The notes under the pieces are model-generated. The model searched no databases. It was given only the letters and a program-made list of their open reading frames with translations, and had not been told where the DNA came from. A stretch of 29,814 nucleotides of DNA from DASPKS01 sp035628035 (GTDB taxonomy: Bacteria > Bacteroidota > Rhodothermia > Rhodothermales > Rubricoccaceae): NCBI GenBank assembly GCA_035628035.1, contig DASPKS010000027.1, positions 1 through 29,814 of the forward strand, given 5' to 3'. Shown here piece after piece: positions 1 to 7,628 of this stretch (position 1 is the stretch's first letter; the number at the start of each line of letters is the position of its first letter). A program made the position numbers and the translations under genes.

Positions 1-519
1 GGAGTGGCACTGCTGGCAGTCGGCGCCGAGCTGGCCGCGGTGGACGTCGAGGTGGCACGAGGCGCAGGCGTCGGGCGCCACGTCGGGCTGGTCGAAGCGG
101 AGGTCGAGGTGGCACCCCCGGCAGTTGGCCTGCTCGTGGCGGCCGGTGAGCGCGAAGGGCGTATCGCGGTCGTGGTCGAAGGCGAGGTCCTCGCGGAGGG
201 GCACCCACGCGTTCGGGGTGTGGCACGCCTCGCACGCGATGTCGATGTCGCCGTGCGGGCTGTCGTCGCGACGGACGAGGAAGCCGGGGGTGTGCCCGCC
301 GATGAGCGCGAAGCGCGGGCGCGCCGGCGCGAGCACGGGAGCAACAGGGAGGGGGGCGAGGAAGCGCGGCGGGCTCGCGACGGCCACCGGCGTCCTGCGA
401 GGTGGAGCTGCTTCGGCCGGGAGCGAGCACGCGAGGAGTGCCAGCGCAGCGAGTGCGCACAGGTGAAGGACCGTGCGCAGTGGTGGGCTAGAGGAGAGGC
501 GCCGGTCGCGTTTGCGCAT
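1..519 (-). CDS. Multiheme c-type cytochrome, partial (3' end beyond left edge)
   Basis: The first 173 residues of a secreted multiheme cytochrome are visible; the gene continues past position 1. The start is ATG at 519-517, preceded by a GGGGAGG Shine-Dalgarno-like stretch and only 2 nt after the stop of the 23-heme gene, so the two are probably co-translated. The N-terminus has a basic stretch, a hydrophobic core and then LLAC, which could be a lipobox or part of an ordinary signal peptide (AEA-A). Four heme-attachment motifs are present: CEACH, CRGCH, CASCH and CQQCH. The stretch FDHDRDTPFALTGRH before CRGCH is the same repeat module found seven times in the upstream cytochrome, so the two are paralogs. 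The His of FDH and GRH are likely distal heme ligands (inferred from the family). Total heme number, partner and substrate cannot be known from this fragment. Confidence 0.88.
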   Translation of the reverse strand, partial: MRKRDRRLSSSPPLRTVLHLCALAALALLACSLPAEAAPPRRTPVAVASPPRFLAPLPVAPVLAPARPRFALIGGHTPGFLVRRDDSPHGDIDIACEACHTPNAWVPLREDLAFDHDRDTPFALTGRHEQANCRGCHLDLRFDQPDVAPDACASCHLDVHRGQLGADCQQCHS

Positions 520-521
520 GG

Positions 522-2423
522 TCACCTCCCCGCGTGGCAGTCGGCGCAGGCCGTGCCCAACGGCAGGAACCGGATGAAGGAGGCGCCGTCGGGCGCGCGC
601 TCGGGGCGGTGGCAGCTCCCGCACGGAACGCGCTCGTGCGCTCCATCGAGCGGGAAGCGCGTGCGGTCGTGGTCGAACTGCGCGATCGTGAACGCCTGTG
701 TATCGTGGCACTCGTTGCAGGCGCGCCCCTCGAACTGGTCGCGGTGCGGGTTGTCCTCCGCGTGGCACGAGGCGCACGCCTCGTCCAGGCCGGTGAACCG
801 GCGGACGACGCGGCCGTCGGGCCGGGTCTCGCGGGTGTGGCAGGACTCGCACGCGAGGGTCTGGTGGCGACCGGTGAGGGGGAACCCGGTCTGGTCGTGG
901 TCAAACTGCGCGAGGTCCCACTCGGTCGTGTTGTGGCACTCGGCGCAGGCGGTCACGCCATCGTCATCCGCAAACTCGGTACCGTGGGGGTTCTCGTCGG
1001 CGTGGCACTCCTGGCAGGCGTCGTCGAGGTCGAAGAGGGGCTTGGTGTGACCGGGACGGACGTGGCAGGCGGTGCAGGGGACGGCGAGGTGGGCGCCGGT
1101 GAGCGGAAAGTCGGTGTCGGCGGCGTGCCGCGCCACATCGAACGTCGTAGGCGTCCATTCGTTCTGCGTGTGGCAGTTATTACAGACGGCCCCCCCCTCG
1201 TTGTTCTCGAACTCGCCCTCGTGGTAGTCGCGGTGGCACGAGAGGCAGGTCTCGTGCGCGACGGCCGGGAAGGAGTCACCACCCGGCGAGCCAGTGAACG
1301 CGATCCGGATGAGTTCGTCGTTCCGGGCCGGGCGCCGGTGGCAGCTCTGGCAGTCGAGGTCGGCGTGGGCGCCGATGAGGGCGAAGCCGGTGTGGGCCTC
1401 GTGGTCGAACCGTTCCTCGTCGAACGAGGCGGCCATCTGCTCCCAGCCGGCGGGGGTGTGGCACGTGGCGCAGTCGTTCCCGAAGGCGTCGTCGTGCGGG
1501 TCCTCGTGGCACGTCTCGCACGTCCCGTGCGGGACCCCCTCGAACTGGCGGTTGCCGCCCGAGCCGGGGTGGCAGCCCCCACACGCTACCTGCACGTGGC
1601 GCCCCACGAGCGGGAAGTCCGTCCGCTGGTGGTTGAAGTTGGGGACGGAACCCCACGACGACTGCACGGTGTGGCAGGCGTCGCAGTCGCGGCCGGCGAA
1701 CTGGTTGCCGTGCGGGCTGTCCGGGCGGTGGCAGCTCTGGCATGCCTGCGAGAGCCCCTCGAACCGGCCGGAGGTACCGTGGCACGACTCGCAGTCGAGC
1801 CGGGCGTGGGGGCCGGTGAGGGGGAAGCCCGTGGCGGCGTGGTTGAACCCGGAGGCGTCGCCCCAGCCCGAGGGGTTGTGGCACTCCCCACACGACTGCC
1901 CGGCGAAGGAGTTGCCGTGCGGGTTGTCGTCACGGTGGCACGTCCCGCACTCGCGCGGGAGGCCGAGGTAGGTCGGCACGAGCCCGTCGCCGCGGGCGAT
2001 GAACCGGCGCACCGCGGCATCGGTGATGCGCGCGGGCTGGTGGCAGTCGCGGCACTCCGCCTCGAAGTGCTGGCCGACGAGGCGGAAGCCGGTCTGGCTG
2101 TGGTCGAACCGCCCGCCCTCGAACCGGATCGGGTTGAACCGCCGCCCCGCGTGGTCCTTGTGGCACGAGCCGCACTGGCGGCTTACCCGCGCGTGGAACC
2201 CCTGCCGCCGCGCGATGCGGTCGCGGATCGGCGTGTGGCAGTCGAGGCACTTCTGCGGCTCGATGCCGCGTTGCCCTAGCTGATGGCAGCTCGTGCAGTT
2301 GCGCACCCCTTCCAGCCCCGCGTGCGCCTGCGTGAGCGAACCGGGGGAGATGAGCTGCGCGTGCGCGTCGGAGGCCGCCGCGAGCGCGAGCATCAGGAGC
2401 AGGAAGGGGGCGGACCGTCTCAC
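522..2423 (-). CDS. Secreted 23-heme c-type cytochrome built of repeated three-heme modules
   Basis: 633 residues with signal peptide 1-22 (cleavage AHA|Q). I count 23 CxxCH heme-binding motifs. They fall into an N-terminal group of three (CTSCH, CLDCH, CGSCH), six repeats of three hemes, and a last repeat with two. Each repeat begins with F(D/N)Hxx(T)xFPLxGxH ahead of a CxxCH, then has a second CxxCH followed by a DNPHG-like stretch, then a third. The conserved non-motif His residues are probable sixth ligands, giving bis-His hemes of cytochrome c3/c7 type. The protein should be assembled in the periplasm by a cytochrome c maturation system, and may span the periplasm or lie outside the cell as an electron wire. 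Its start overlaps the TPR gene stop by 4 nt (ATGA), indicating translational coupling. The electron acceptor is unknown. Confidence 0.95.
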   Translation of the reverse strand: MRRSAPFLLLMLALAAASDAHAQLISPGSLTQAHAGLEGVRNCTSCHQLGQRGIEPQKCLDCHTPIRDRIARRQGFHARVSRQCGSCHKDHAGRRFNPIRFEGGRFDHSQTGFRLVGQHFEAECRDCHQPARITDAAVRRFIARGDGLVPTYLGLPRECGTCHRDDNPHGNSFAGQSCGECHNPSGWGDASGFNHAATGFPLTGPHARLDCESCHGTSGRFEGLSQACQSCHRPDSPHGNQFAGRDCDACHTVQSSWGSVPNFNHQRTDFPLVGRHVQVACGGCHPGSGGNRQFEGVPHGTCETCHEDPHDDAFGNDCATCHTPAGWEQMAASFDEERFDHEAHTGFALIGAHADLDCQSCHRRPARNDELIRIAFTGSPGGDSFPAVAHETCLSCHRDYHEGEFENNEGGAVCNNCHTQNEWTPTTFDVARHAADTDFPLTGAHLAVPCTACHVRPGHTKPLFDLDDACQECHADENPHGTEFADDDGVTACAECHNTTEWDLAQFDHDQTGFPLTGRHQTLACESCHTRETRPDGRVVRRFTGLDEACASCHAEDNPHRDQFEGRACNECHDTQAFTIAQFDHDRTRFPLDGAHERVPCGSCHRPERAPDGASFIRFLPLGTACADCHAGR

Positions 2424-3223
2424 TCGTCGCCGATAGAGGGGCGGTAGCTCGTGACGGGGGGGGTGTTGCGTGGCTGCACGTGCGGGTTGCGCGGCGCAGC
2501 GCTGCTCGCCCCCGGGGCCGTCGCGCTCGGGGCGGAGGTCGGTGTGGGGGCCGAAGGGTTCGTGATCGGCCCCGCCGGCATCCCTGCGGGGGGCGTAGGA
2601 CGCGCGGCAGGCGGCGGGGCTCCCGACGCGATGAGGGCGTCGAGCTGGGCGAGGGACGCCGTGGCCTGCCGGGTCATCTCGGCGTCGCCGCTCTGGCGGA
2701 CGCGCACCCAGTACCCGCGCGCCTCCTCGTACTCCCCGAGGTTGGCGTGGATGGCGCCGAGGTTGTAGAGCCCGGCGGGGTCGCCAGGATGATGGGCGAG
2801 GAGCGCCTCGGTAGTAGCGCGGGCCTGGTCCCAGCGGCCGAGCTCAGCGTAGGAGAGCGCGAGGTCGAGGCGGGCCTGCCGGTGGTCGGGGGCGATCGCG
2901 AGGAGCCGCTCGTACGTCGCGACGGCGTCGGCGTACTGGTGTCCGTCCTGCTGGAGGCGGGCGAGCTCGAGCAGCTTCGTCGTGTCGTTCGGGGTCTGCT
3001 CCACCTCCTGGCGGAGCGTCATCACGCGGGCGTGGAACGTGGGGTCTACGTTCTCCGCCGACGGCGCGGTGGAGTCAGCAGCAGCCGTGGTGGGCGTCGT
3101 GCCGGCCGGGCCCGTCGGCGTCGACGGCCCACTCGACAGCGCGTACACGAGCGCGATGAGGCCAACCACGGCCACGGCCGGGAGCCCGTACTGGAGGAGG
3201 GGTTTTCCCGTAAGGGAAGCCAT
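2420..3223 (-). CDS. Membrane-anchored TPR protein, CcmH/NrfG-like
   Basis: 267 residues. One N-terminal membrane segment (about 12-30) is followed by a Thr/Pro/Ala-rich linker, a TPR region (about 82-180, three helical pairs such as ADAVATYERLLAIAPDHRQARLDLA), and a long Pro/Ala/Ser-rich tail. The anchor plus periplasmic TPR layout resembles the TPR part of cytochrome c maturation factors (CcmH/CycH/NrfG), which hold apocytochrome for heme attachment. Placement between cytochrome genes, with a 4-nt overlap to the 23-heme gene, supports a role in assembling or scaffolding those cytochromes. The similarity is of architecture only: TPR proteins are versatile, and the rest of a Ccm system is not in this window. 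Confidence 0.75.
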   Translation of the reverse strand: MASLTGKPLLQYGLPAVAVVGLIALVYALSSGPSTPTGPAGTTPTTAAADSTAPSAENVDPTFHARVMTLRQEVEQTPNDTTKLLELARLQQDGHQYADAVATYERLLAIAPDHRQARLDLALSYAELGRWDQARATTEALLAHHPGDPAGLYNLGAIHANLGEYEEARGYWVRVRQSGDAEMTRQATASLAQLDALIASGAPPPAARPTPPAGMPAGPITNPSAPTPTSAPSATAPGASSAAPRNPHVQPRNTPPVTSYRPSIGDE

Positions 3224-3253
3224 GAGGGTGTGGTGGTTTCTGGTGGAGAATGG

Positions 3254-3811
3254 TTAGCGGCGGCCTCGGTTCCGGCCGCGCCCGCGGCCCTGCCCGCCCC
3301 CCCTTTCGTCCTCGGCCTCTTCGTCTCCTTCTGCTTCTCCCTCCTCCGGTTCGGTGCCCGCCCAGACCACGAGCGTGGTGAGGTCGGCGTTGGTGATGCG
3401 CGCCCCGGGGTGGAAGCGCACATACATCGGGAGGGGCATCTCACCCTCGGAGACCTTCTCGACCATCTTCTCGGGAAGCTCCTCGCGGTCCTCCGCGTCC
3501 ATCTGCCCCCACTCCGAGAGGTTGAAGGCGTCGCGCGCGCGGTGCACGTCGCGCACGACGAGCCACGAGCCGGGCGCGAGGTAGGCCGTCCACGTCCACG
3601 TCGTCTCGTTCGAGTGGCAGTCGTAGCACGACTCCCGAAGGACGGCCTCCACCTCGGGGGCCCCGTCGAAGTCGGCTACGACGGGCGGGTTCGAGCGGTC
3701 GAGCGGAACGAGCTGGAGGGCAACGAAGAGGACGAGCAGCGCGAGGAGGATCCTCCGGAGCCGCCGGCGGCGCGGGCGTGGGGCGGCGCCCTCAGCTGGG
3801 CGTCCACGCAT
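3254..3811 (-). CDS. Membrane-anchored monoheme protein (Haem_bd-like domain)
   Basis: 185 residues. A basic N-terminus and one membrane helix (about 20-36) are followed by the family-typical stretch LVPLDRSNPPV, then a single heme site CYDCH at 62-66 in the context SCYDCHSNET, then APGSWLVVRDV, NLSEW and GEMPL. Met125 is a possible axial ligand. This order of motifs matches the small haem-binding domain family (PF14376-like) common in Bacteroidota. The C-terminus is odd: an acidic Glu-rich run followed by a Gly/Arg-rich tail of about 15 residues. Its start lies 20 nt inside the end of the upstream cytochrome b gene, so the two are coupled. A plausible job is passing electrons from the membrane cytochrome b to the multiheme proteins (inference). 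Confidence 0.85.
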   Translation of the reverse strand: MRGRPAEGAAPRPRRRRLRRILLALLVLFVALQLVPLDRSNPPVVADFDGAPEVEAVLRESCYDCHSNETTWTWTAYLAPGSWLVVRDVHRARDAFNLSEWGQMDAEDREELPEKMVEKVSEGEMPLPMYVRFHPGARITNADLTTLVVWAGTEPEEGEAEGDEEAEDERGGGQGRGRGRNRGRR

Positions 3812-4730
3812 AGCCGAAGGCGATGGCGACGCCGATGTGGATGAGGAGGATGATCGCCATCACGATGGCAAGGGGGAGGTGGAACGTGTGCCAGTACCGG
3901 AACAGCCGCGCGAAGGGGTGGAGGAGGGCGCGCTGCTGCGCCAGCCGCCGGTGCCGCCGCGCGAGGTCGACGAGCGTGGCCTGCACCTCGGCGCTCACCC
4001 CGGCCTCGTCGAGCGTCTTCCGAAGACGGCGCTGCATCCGCCGCCCCTCGAAGTCGAACCGCACGGCGAGGATGAGCGCGTGGATGAGGTTGCGCGGGGT
4101 CCGCTCCTCGCCGAGGTAGGCCGAGAGGCTGTTCACCGCGAGCCCCGGCACGGTGCGCTCGGCCTCGTCGAGGAGTGCGCGCTGCTCGTCCTCGATCTCC
4201 TGCATCGAGTGGAACTTCCCGTTGAGCGTCTTCGGGATGCGGACGTACACGTACCGCCCGATCACCCCGCTCGAGACGACGAGCACCATGCTCCAGAACG
4301 CGATGGAGACGATGCCCCCCACCTTGAACGAGGTGTGGAGCATGACGAGGAACGGGCCGAGCGTAGCGCACCAGATGTGAAACGAGAGCCAGTGACGGAG
4401 CTTGCCCAGCCCCTGCAGGCGCTTCCACCGCTTCCGGATCATGTAGCTCGAGACCCCGATGGTGATCAGCGACGTCCCGAGGATGGCGAGGCGGTTGCCG
4501 ACGAGTCCGGTCGGGCGGAAGAGCGCGTGGCCGGGGTCGTAGATCCGCTCCTCAAGGGGGAGGCGGTAGTAGTCGAGCCCCCAGAAGAGGAAGAACCCCG
4601 CGATGGACACCCACGTCGCCCCGAGGACGCCGTGGTACACGCGCACCCAGCCGGATTCCCCGCGCGCAGCGGGGGGCGGGGGTGGGGCCGGCCGAACGGC
4701 GGCCGGGCGGGTAGGAGCGGCGACCGACAT
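3792..4730 (-). CDS. Five-helix membrane protein with diheme cytochrome b signature
   Basis: 312 residues from the ATG at 4730-4728. An upstream in-frame extension to 5045 exists but overlaps the divergent lipoprotein gene and reads as low-complexity sequence, so I rejected it. Membrane helices lie at about 30-55, 75-98, 113-135, 138-162 and 280-306. Two helices carry His pairs with identical spacing, H118-x13-H132 and H284-x13-H298. This is the bis-His arrangement of cytochrome b subunits that bind two stacked b hemes and exchange electrons with quinones. A soluble, charged segment of about 105 residues (170-275) separates helices 4 and 5. It is first in the minus-strand operon, so it is the likely quinol-oxidising entry point for the c-type cytochromes downstream. 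The heme assignment rests on His spacing; I cannot name the exact family. Confidence 0.75.
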   Translation of the reverse strand: MSVAAPTRPAAVRPAPPPPPAARGESGWVRVYHGVLGATWVSIAGFFLFWGLDYYRLPLEERIYDPGHALFRPTGLVGNRLAILGTSLITIGVSSYMIRKRWKRLQGLGKLRHWLSFHIWCATLGPFLVMLHTSFKVGGIVSIAFWSMVLVVSSGVIGRYVYVRIPKTLNGKFHSMQEIEDEQRALLDEAERTVPGLAVNSLSAYLGEERTPRNLIHALILAVRFDFEGRRMQRRLRKTLDEAGVSAEVQATLVDLARRHRRLAQQRALLHPFARLFRYWHTFHLPLAIVMAIILLIHIGVAIAFGYAWTPS

Positions 4731-4871
4731 GGAGAAAGGCAGGGGAGGGGGCTTCGTTGCGCGCGGGCCGAAGCGCAAACGGGGTGCCATCCAAGAGGTG
4801 GGAGCCACCGACGTGGTCCGGCGTTTGCCTACCGTTCCGGGTCTTTCCCGTTCCCTGTGCGTCGGCTTGGT

Positions 4872-5906
4872 ATGCGGCGATTCGGTCTTCTCTCGATGCG
4901 GCCCGCCGCGGTGGGCATGGCCCTGGCCCTGTCGGGCTGCCTCGGCAACCCCGAGCGTGGGAACCCCCTCGACCCGCTCTCCGAGAACTTCGAGGACGAA
5001 GGGGGCGCGACGGGCTTCGTGAGCCGCTTTTATCCGCCGTTCCAAGGGATCCCCGGGGCCGAGGTCCGCCTGATCCCACTCGACGAGACCCGCCCCATCC
5101 TCGTCACGCGCACCGACGCGACGGGGCGGTTCGTCTTCCGCGATGTCCCTACCGGGACGTACCGCGCGGAGGCATCGGCCAGCGGCTTCGCCGGAGCGGC
5201 CGACACCCTCGGAGTGACGCTAGACCAGGCCGGCGAGGAGGTGGTGCTCCGCCTCGATGGGATCCCCTTTGTGGAGGCGCACACCGTGCGCACCGAGCAC
5301 ATCAACCGCTTCTTCCCCGAGCCCTTCTCCCGCCTCACCATCGACGTCACCGCGAACGACCCCGATGGGGTGGGGGACGTGGTCCGCGTGTCGCTGCAGA
5401 TCCCCGACTTCGGCTTCATCGACACCCTCCGGGCCGTCACGGGCGCTCCCGGACGGTACAACCGCACCTTTTTGGAGGGGGACCTGCCCGCCCCGCTCCA
5501 GGCGCTCCTCGGCCGGTCGCTCCGGCTGGTCGTGCGGGACCTGGCCGGTGTGAACGGGGTGCAGGAGGGGGTGCAGATCGTGCGCATCATCGAAGGCTTC
5601 GCCCAGGATCTCAACCCCAGGGCCCTCGCGGAAGTAGGCCCCACCCCCACGCTTACCTGGGTACCCCCCCTGCTCCCGTTCGCCTTCACCCAGCGCGTTG
5701 ACATCGCCTTGCCCGACCCCGATACGGGCCAGCAGGTGCTCGTCCGCCAGTTCCCAGGGCTTCCGCGGACGGCGGCAGCGGTCACCGTAGCTCCCCCCCT
5801 TGACCCCGGCGAGTACGTGTGGACGGTGTGGGTGCTCGACGACTTCGGGAACGCCAGCCGCTCCTTCGAGGCCGGCTTCCGCGTGGTGCCCCCCCGCCCC
5901 TCGTGA
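4872..5906 (+). CDS. Lipoprotein with carboxypeptidase-regulatory-like domain
   Basis: 344 residues from ATG 4872; a second Met at residue 9 is an alternative start. The N-terminus ends in a clear lipobox, LSGC, with Cys23 lipidated. Residues about 46-128 form a beta-sandwich of the carboxypeptidase regulatory-like type (GAEVRLIPLD, TDATGRFVFRDVPTGTYRAEASASGF), common in Bacteroidota envelope proteins. The rest is beta-rich: a stretch DVTANDPDGVGDVVRVSLQ resembles an Ig/cadherin-like module, and a C-terminal region GEYVWTVWVLDDFGNAS resembles a fibronectin-like fold. No catalytic motif is visible. It is divergent from the cytochrome operon across 141 bp and lies 18 bp before the sigma54 activator, with which it may be co-transcribed. 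Likely a structural or binding lipoprotein; substrate unknown. Confidence 0.8.
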   Translation: MRRFGLLSMRPAAVGMALALSGCLGNPERGNPLDPLSENFEDEGGATGFVSRFYPPFQGIPGAEVRLIPLDETRPILVTRTDATGRFVFRDVPTGTYRAEASASGFAGAADTLGVTLDQAGEEVVLRLDGIPFVEAHTVRTEHINRFFPEPFSRLTIDVTANDPDGVGDVVRVSLQIPDFGFIDTLRAVTGAPGRYNRTFLEGDLPAPLQALLGRSLRLVVRDLAGVNGVQEGVQIVRIIEGFAQDLNPRALAEVGPTPTLTWVPPLLPFAFTQRVDIALPDPDTGQQVLVRQFPGLPRTAAAVTVAPPLDPGEYVWTVWVLDDFGNASRSFEAGFRVVPPRPS

Positions 5907-5924
5907 GGCCCCCAAGCTCCCGAA

Positions 5925-7520
5925 ATGCACGATGGTACGGAGCTTGTAGTCTCGCTCGGGTTCAATCACCATCCCGCCACCGTGCCTGAGGCGATCGCCC
6001 CTCCTGCCCCCCCCGCCACGCCGGCGCGTACCTCGCTCGAGGCGCTCTCCGAGATCGCGGCCACCATCAACTCCGTCCGCGAGCCGGACCGGCTGCTCGA
6101 GACCGTGCTCGCCATCGCGATGGAGACCCTCGAGGCCGAGCGCGGCTTCCTGTTCATTGAGGACGCGGACGCGGAGGCCGGGTTCTCCGTCCGCGCCAGC
6201 CGCAACTTCACCGACGCCGAGCTCGACGCGCTTGAGGCCGACGCACGGAGCGGGCACCCCGAGGGGTCGGCCTCCGTCGTGCGCGCCGTGCTCCGCACGG
6301 GCGAGCCGCTCCTCCTCTACGAGGCCGATGCCGACACCCGCTACGGCTCGACGGAGAGCATCGTGCTCCAGCGGATCCAGTCCATCGCGTGCGTGCCGCT
6401 GCGGCTGAAGGGCCGCCAGCTCGGCGCGATCTACCTCGACTCCGTCACGCGGCGGGGCCGGTTCACACGGGAGAGCCTCCCATTCCTCGTGGCCTTCGCC
6501 GACCAGGCCGCCGTCGCGCTGGAGAACGCCGAGCTCGTGCAGGCGCTCCGCGACGAGAACCGCCGCCTGCGCACGGAGGTCCAGCGCGTCCACCGCTTCG
6601 AGGGCATCATCGGGCAGAGCGCGCGGATGCGCGAGGTGTTCGAGACGGTCTCCCGCGTGCTCGACACCGACGCCACGATCCTCATCGGCGGCGAGAGCGG
6701 GACGGGCAAGGAGCTCATCGCGCGGGCCATCCACTATAACGGCCACCGCGCGGCCGAGCCGTTCGTCGCCATCTTCTGCGGCTCACTCCCCGATGAGCTC
6801 CTCGAGTCCGAGCTGTTCGGGCACAAGAAGGGCTCCTTCACCGGGGCCGTCGCCGACAAGAAGGGGCTCTTCGAGGTAGCCGACGGCGGGACCATCTTCC
6901 TCGACGAGGTGGGCGACCTCTCGCCGAAGCTCCAGATGTCCCTCCTCCGCGTGCTCCAGGAGGGCGAGATCAAGCGCGTCGGCGACACCGCCACGCGGAA
7001 GGTGAACGTCCGCGTGCTCTCGGCCACGAACAAGGACCTCAAGACGGAGATTGCCGCGCGGCACTTCCGCGAGGACCTCTACTACCGCCTCAACACGATC
7101 CACATCGAGCTGCCGCCGCTGCGCCAGCGCCGCGGCGACGTGCCGCTGCTCGCGGCGCACTTCCTCGACCGCTTCGCCACGGGCACGCGCGCGCACATCC
7201 GTGGGTTTGCGCCCGAGGCGCTCGACGCGCTGAAGGCGTACCGGTGGCCCGGGAACGTGCGCGAGCTCGAGAACACCATCGAGCGGGCCGTCGTCCTCGC
7301 GCGGGGCGAGCTCATCACGCCGGACGACCTCCGGCTGCCCGTCGAGGAGGTCGAGACGTCGTTCGAGCCGGACCTCCCGCTGAAGGAGATCGAGCGCCGC
7401 GCCGTGCAGCGCACGCTGAAGCAGCACGACGGCAACGTCTCCGAGACGGCCCGGGTGCTCGGCGTGTCGCGGCGCTGGCTCCACTACCGCCTGAAGGAGT
7501 GGGAGGACGGCGGCGCGTGA
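5925..7520 (+). CDS. GAF-domain sigma54-dependent transcriptional activator
   Basis: 531 residues. There is no response-regulator receiver domain; the sensory part is a GAF domain (about 36-200). A coiled linker leads to the AAA+ sigma54-interaction domain with Walker A GESGTGKE (256-263), the sigma54-contact loop as GSFTGA (303-308, usually GAFTGA), Walker B GGTIFLDE (321-328) and the WPGNVREL motif (441-448). A Fis-type helix-turn-helix closes the protein (about 488-526, GNVSETARVLGVSRRWLHYRL). It should bind enhancer sites and remodel RNA polymerase-sigma54 in response to a ligand or interaction sensed by GAF. The first 25 residues are unconserved-looking, so a later start (for example GTG near 5982) is possible. 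The Ser/Thr kinase gene follows 108 bp downstream. I see no convincing -24/-12 promoter in this window, so targets are unknown. Confidence 0.92.
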   Translation: MHDGTELVVSLGFNHHPATVPEAIAPPAPPATPARTSLEALSEIAATINSVREPDRLLETVLAIAMETLEAERGFLFIEDADAEAGFSVRASRNFTDAELDALEADARSGHPEGSASVVRAVLRTGEPLLLYEADADTRYGSTESIVLQRIQSIACVPLRLKGRQLGAIYLDSVTRRGRFTRESLPFLVAFADQAAVALENAELVQALRDENRRLRTEVQRVHRFEGIIGQSARMREVFETVSRVLDTDATILIGGESGTGKELIARAIHYNGHRAAEPFVAIFCGSLPDELLESELFGHKKGSFTGAVADKKGLFEVADGGTIFLDEVGDLSPKLQMSLLRVLQEGEIKRVGDTATRKVNVRVLSATNKDLKTEIAARHFREDLYYRLNTIHIELPPLRQRRGDVPLLAAHFLDRFATGTRAHIRGFAPEALDALKAYRWPGNVRELENTIERAVVLARGELITPDDLRLPVEEVETSFEPDLPLKEIERRAVQRTLKQHDGNVSETARVLGVSRRWLHYRLKEWEDGGA

Positions 7521-7628
7521 GGCGCCGGCAGGGATAAGGACAGGGGCGAGATAAAAAGGCTGGCCCGTGCGTTAGACTCCCCTCGCCCTTCTCCACGTCC
7601 CATCTCTGCCACCGCCACGATAGCCGGG

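Noticed and set aside
4..1050. Long plus-strand open frame across the cytochrome genes
   Set aside because: It is antisense to CxxCH-rich genes, contains no domain-like sequence, and is explained by the high GC content keeping opposite frames open.
1..2300. Many TGGCAC strings resembling sigma54 -24 elements
   Set aside because: They are the reverse complement of the Cys-His codons of heme motifs on the minus strand and lack spaced -12 elements in a sensible promoter position.
3837..4871. N-terminal extension of the 4872 lipoprotein back to 3837
   Set aside because: It runs antisense through the cytochrome b gene and would bury the lipobox; the ATG at 4872 gives a proper lipoprotein signal.
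4731..5045. N-terminal extension of the cytochrome b protein
   Set aside because: The extra 105 residues overlap the divergent lipoprotein gene and are low-complexity, with no conserved feature.
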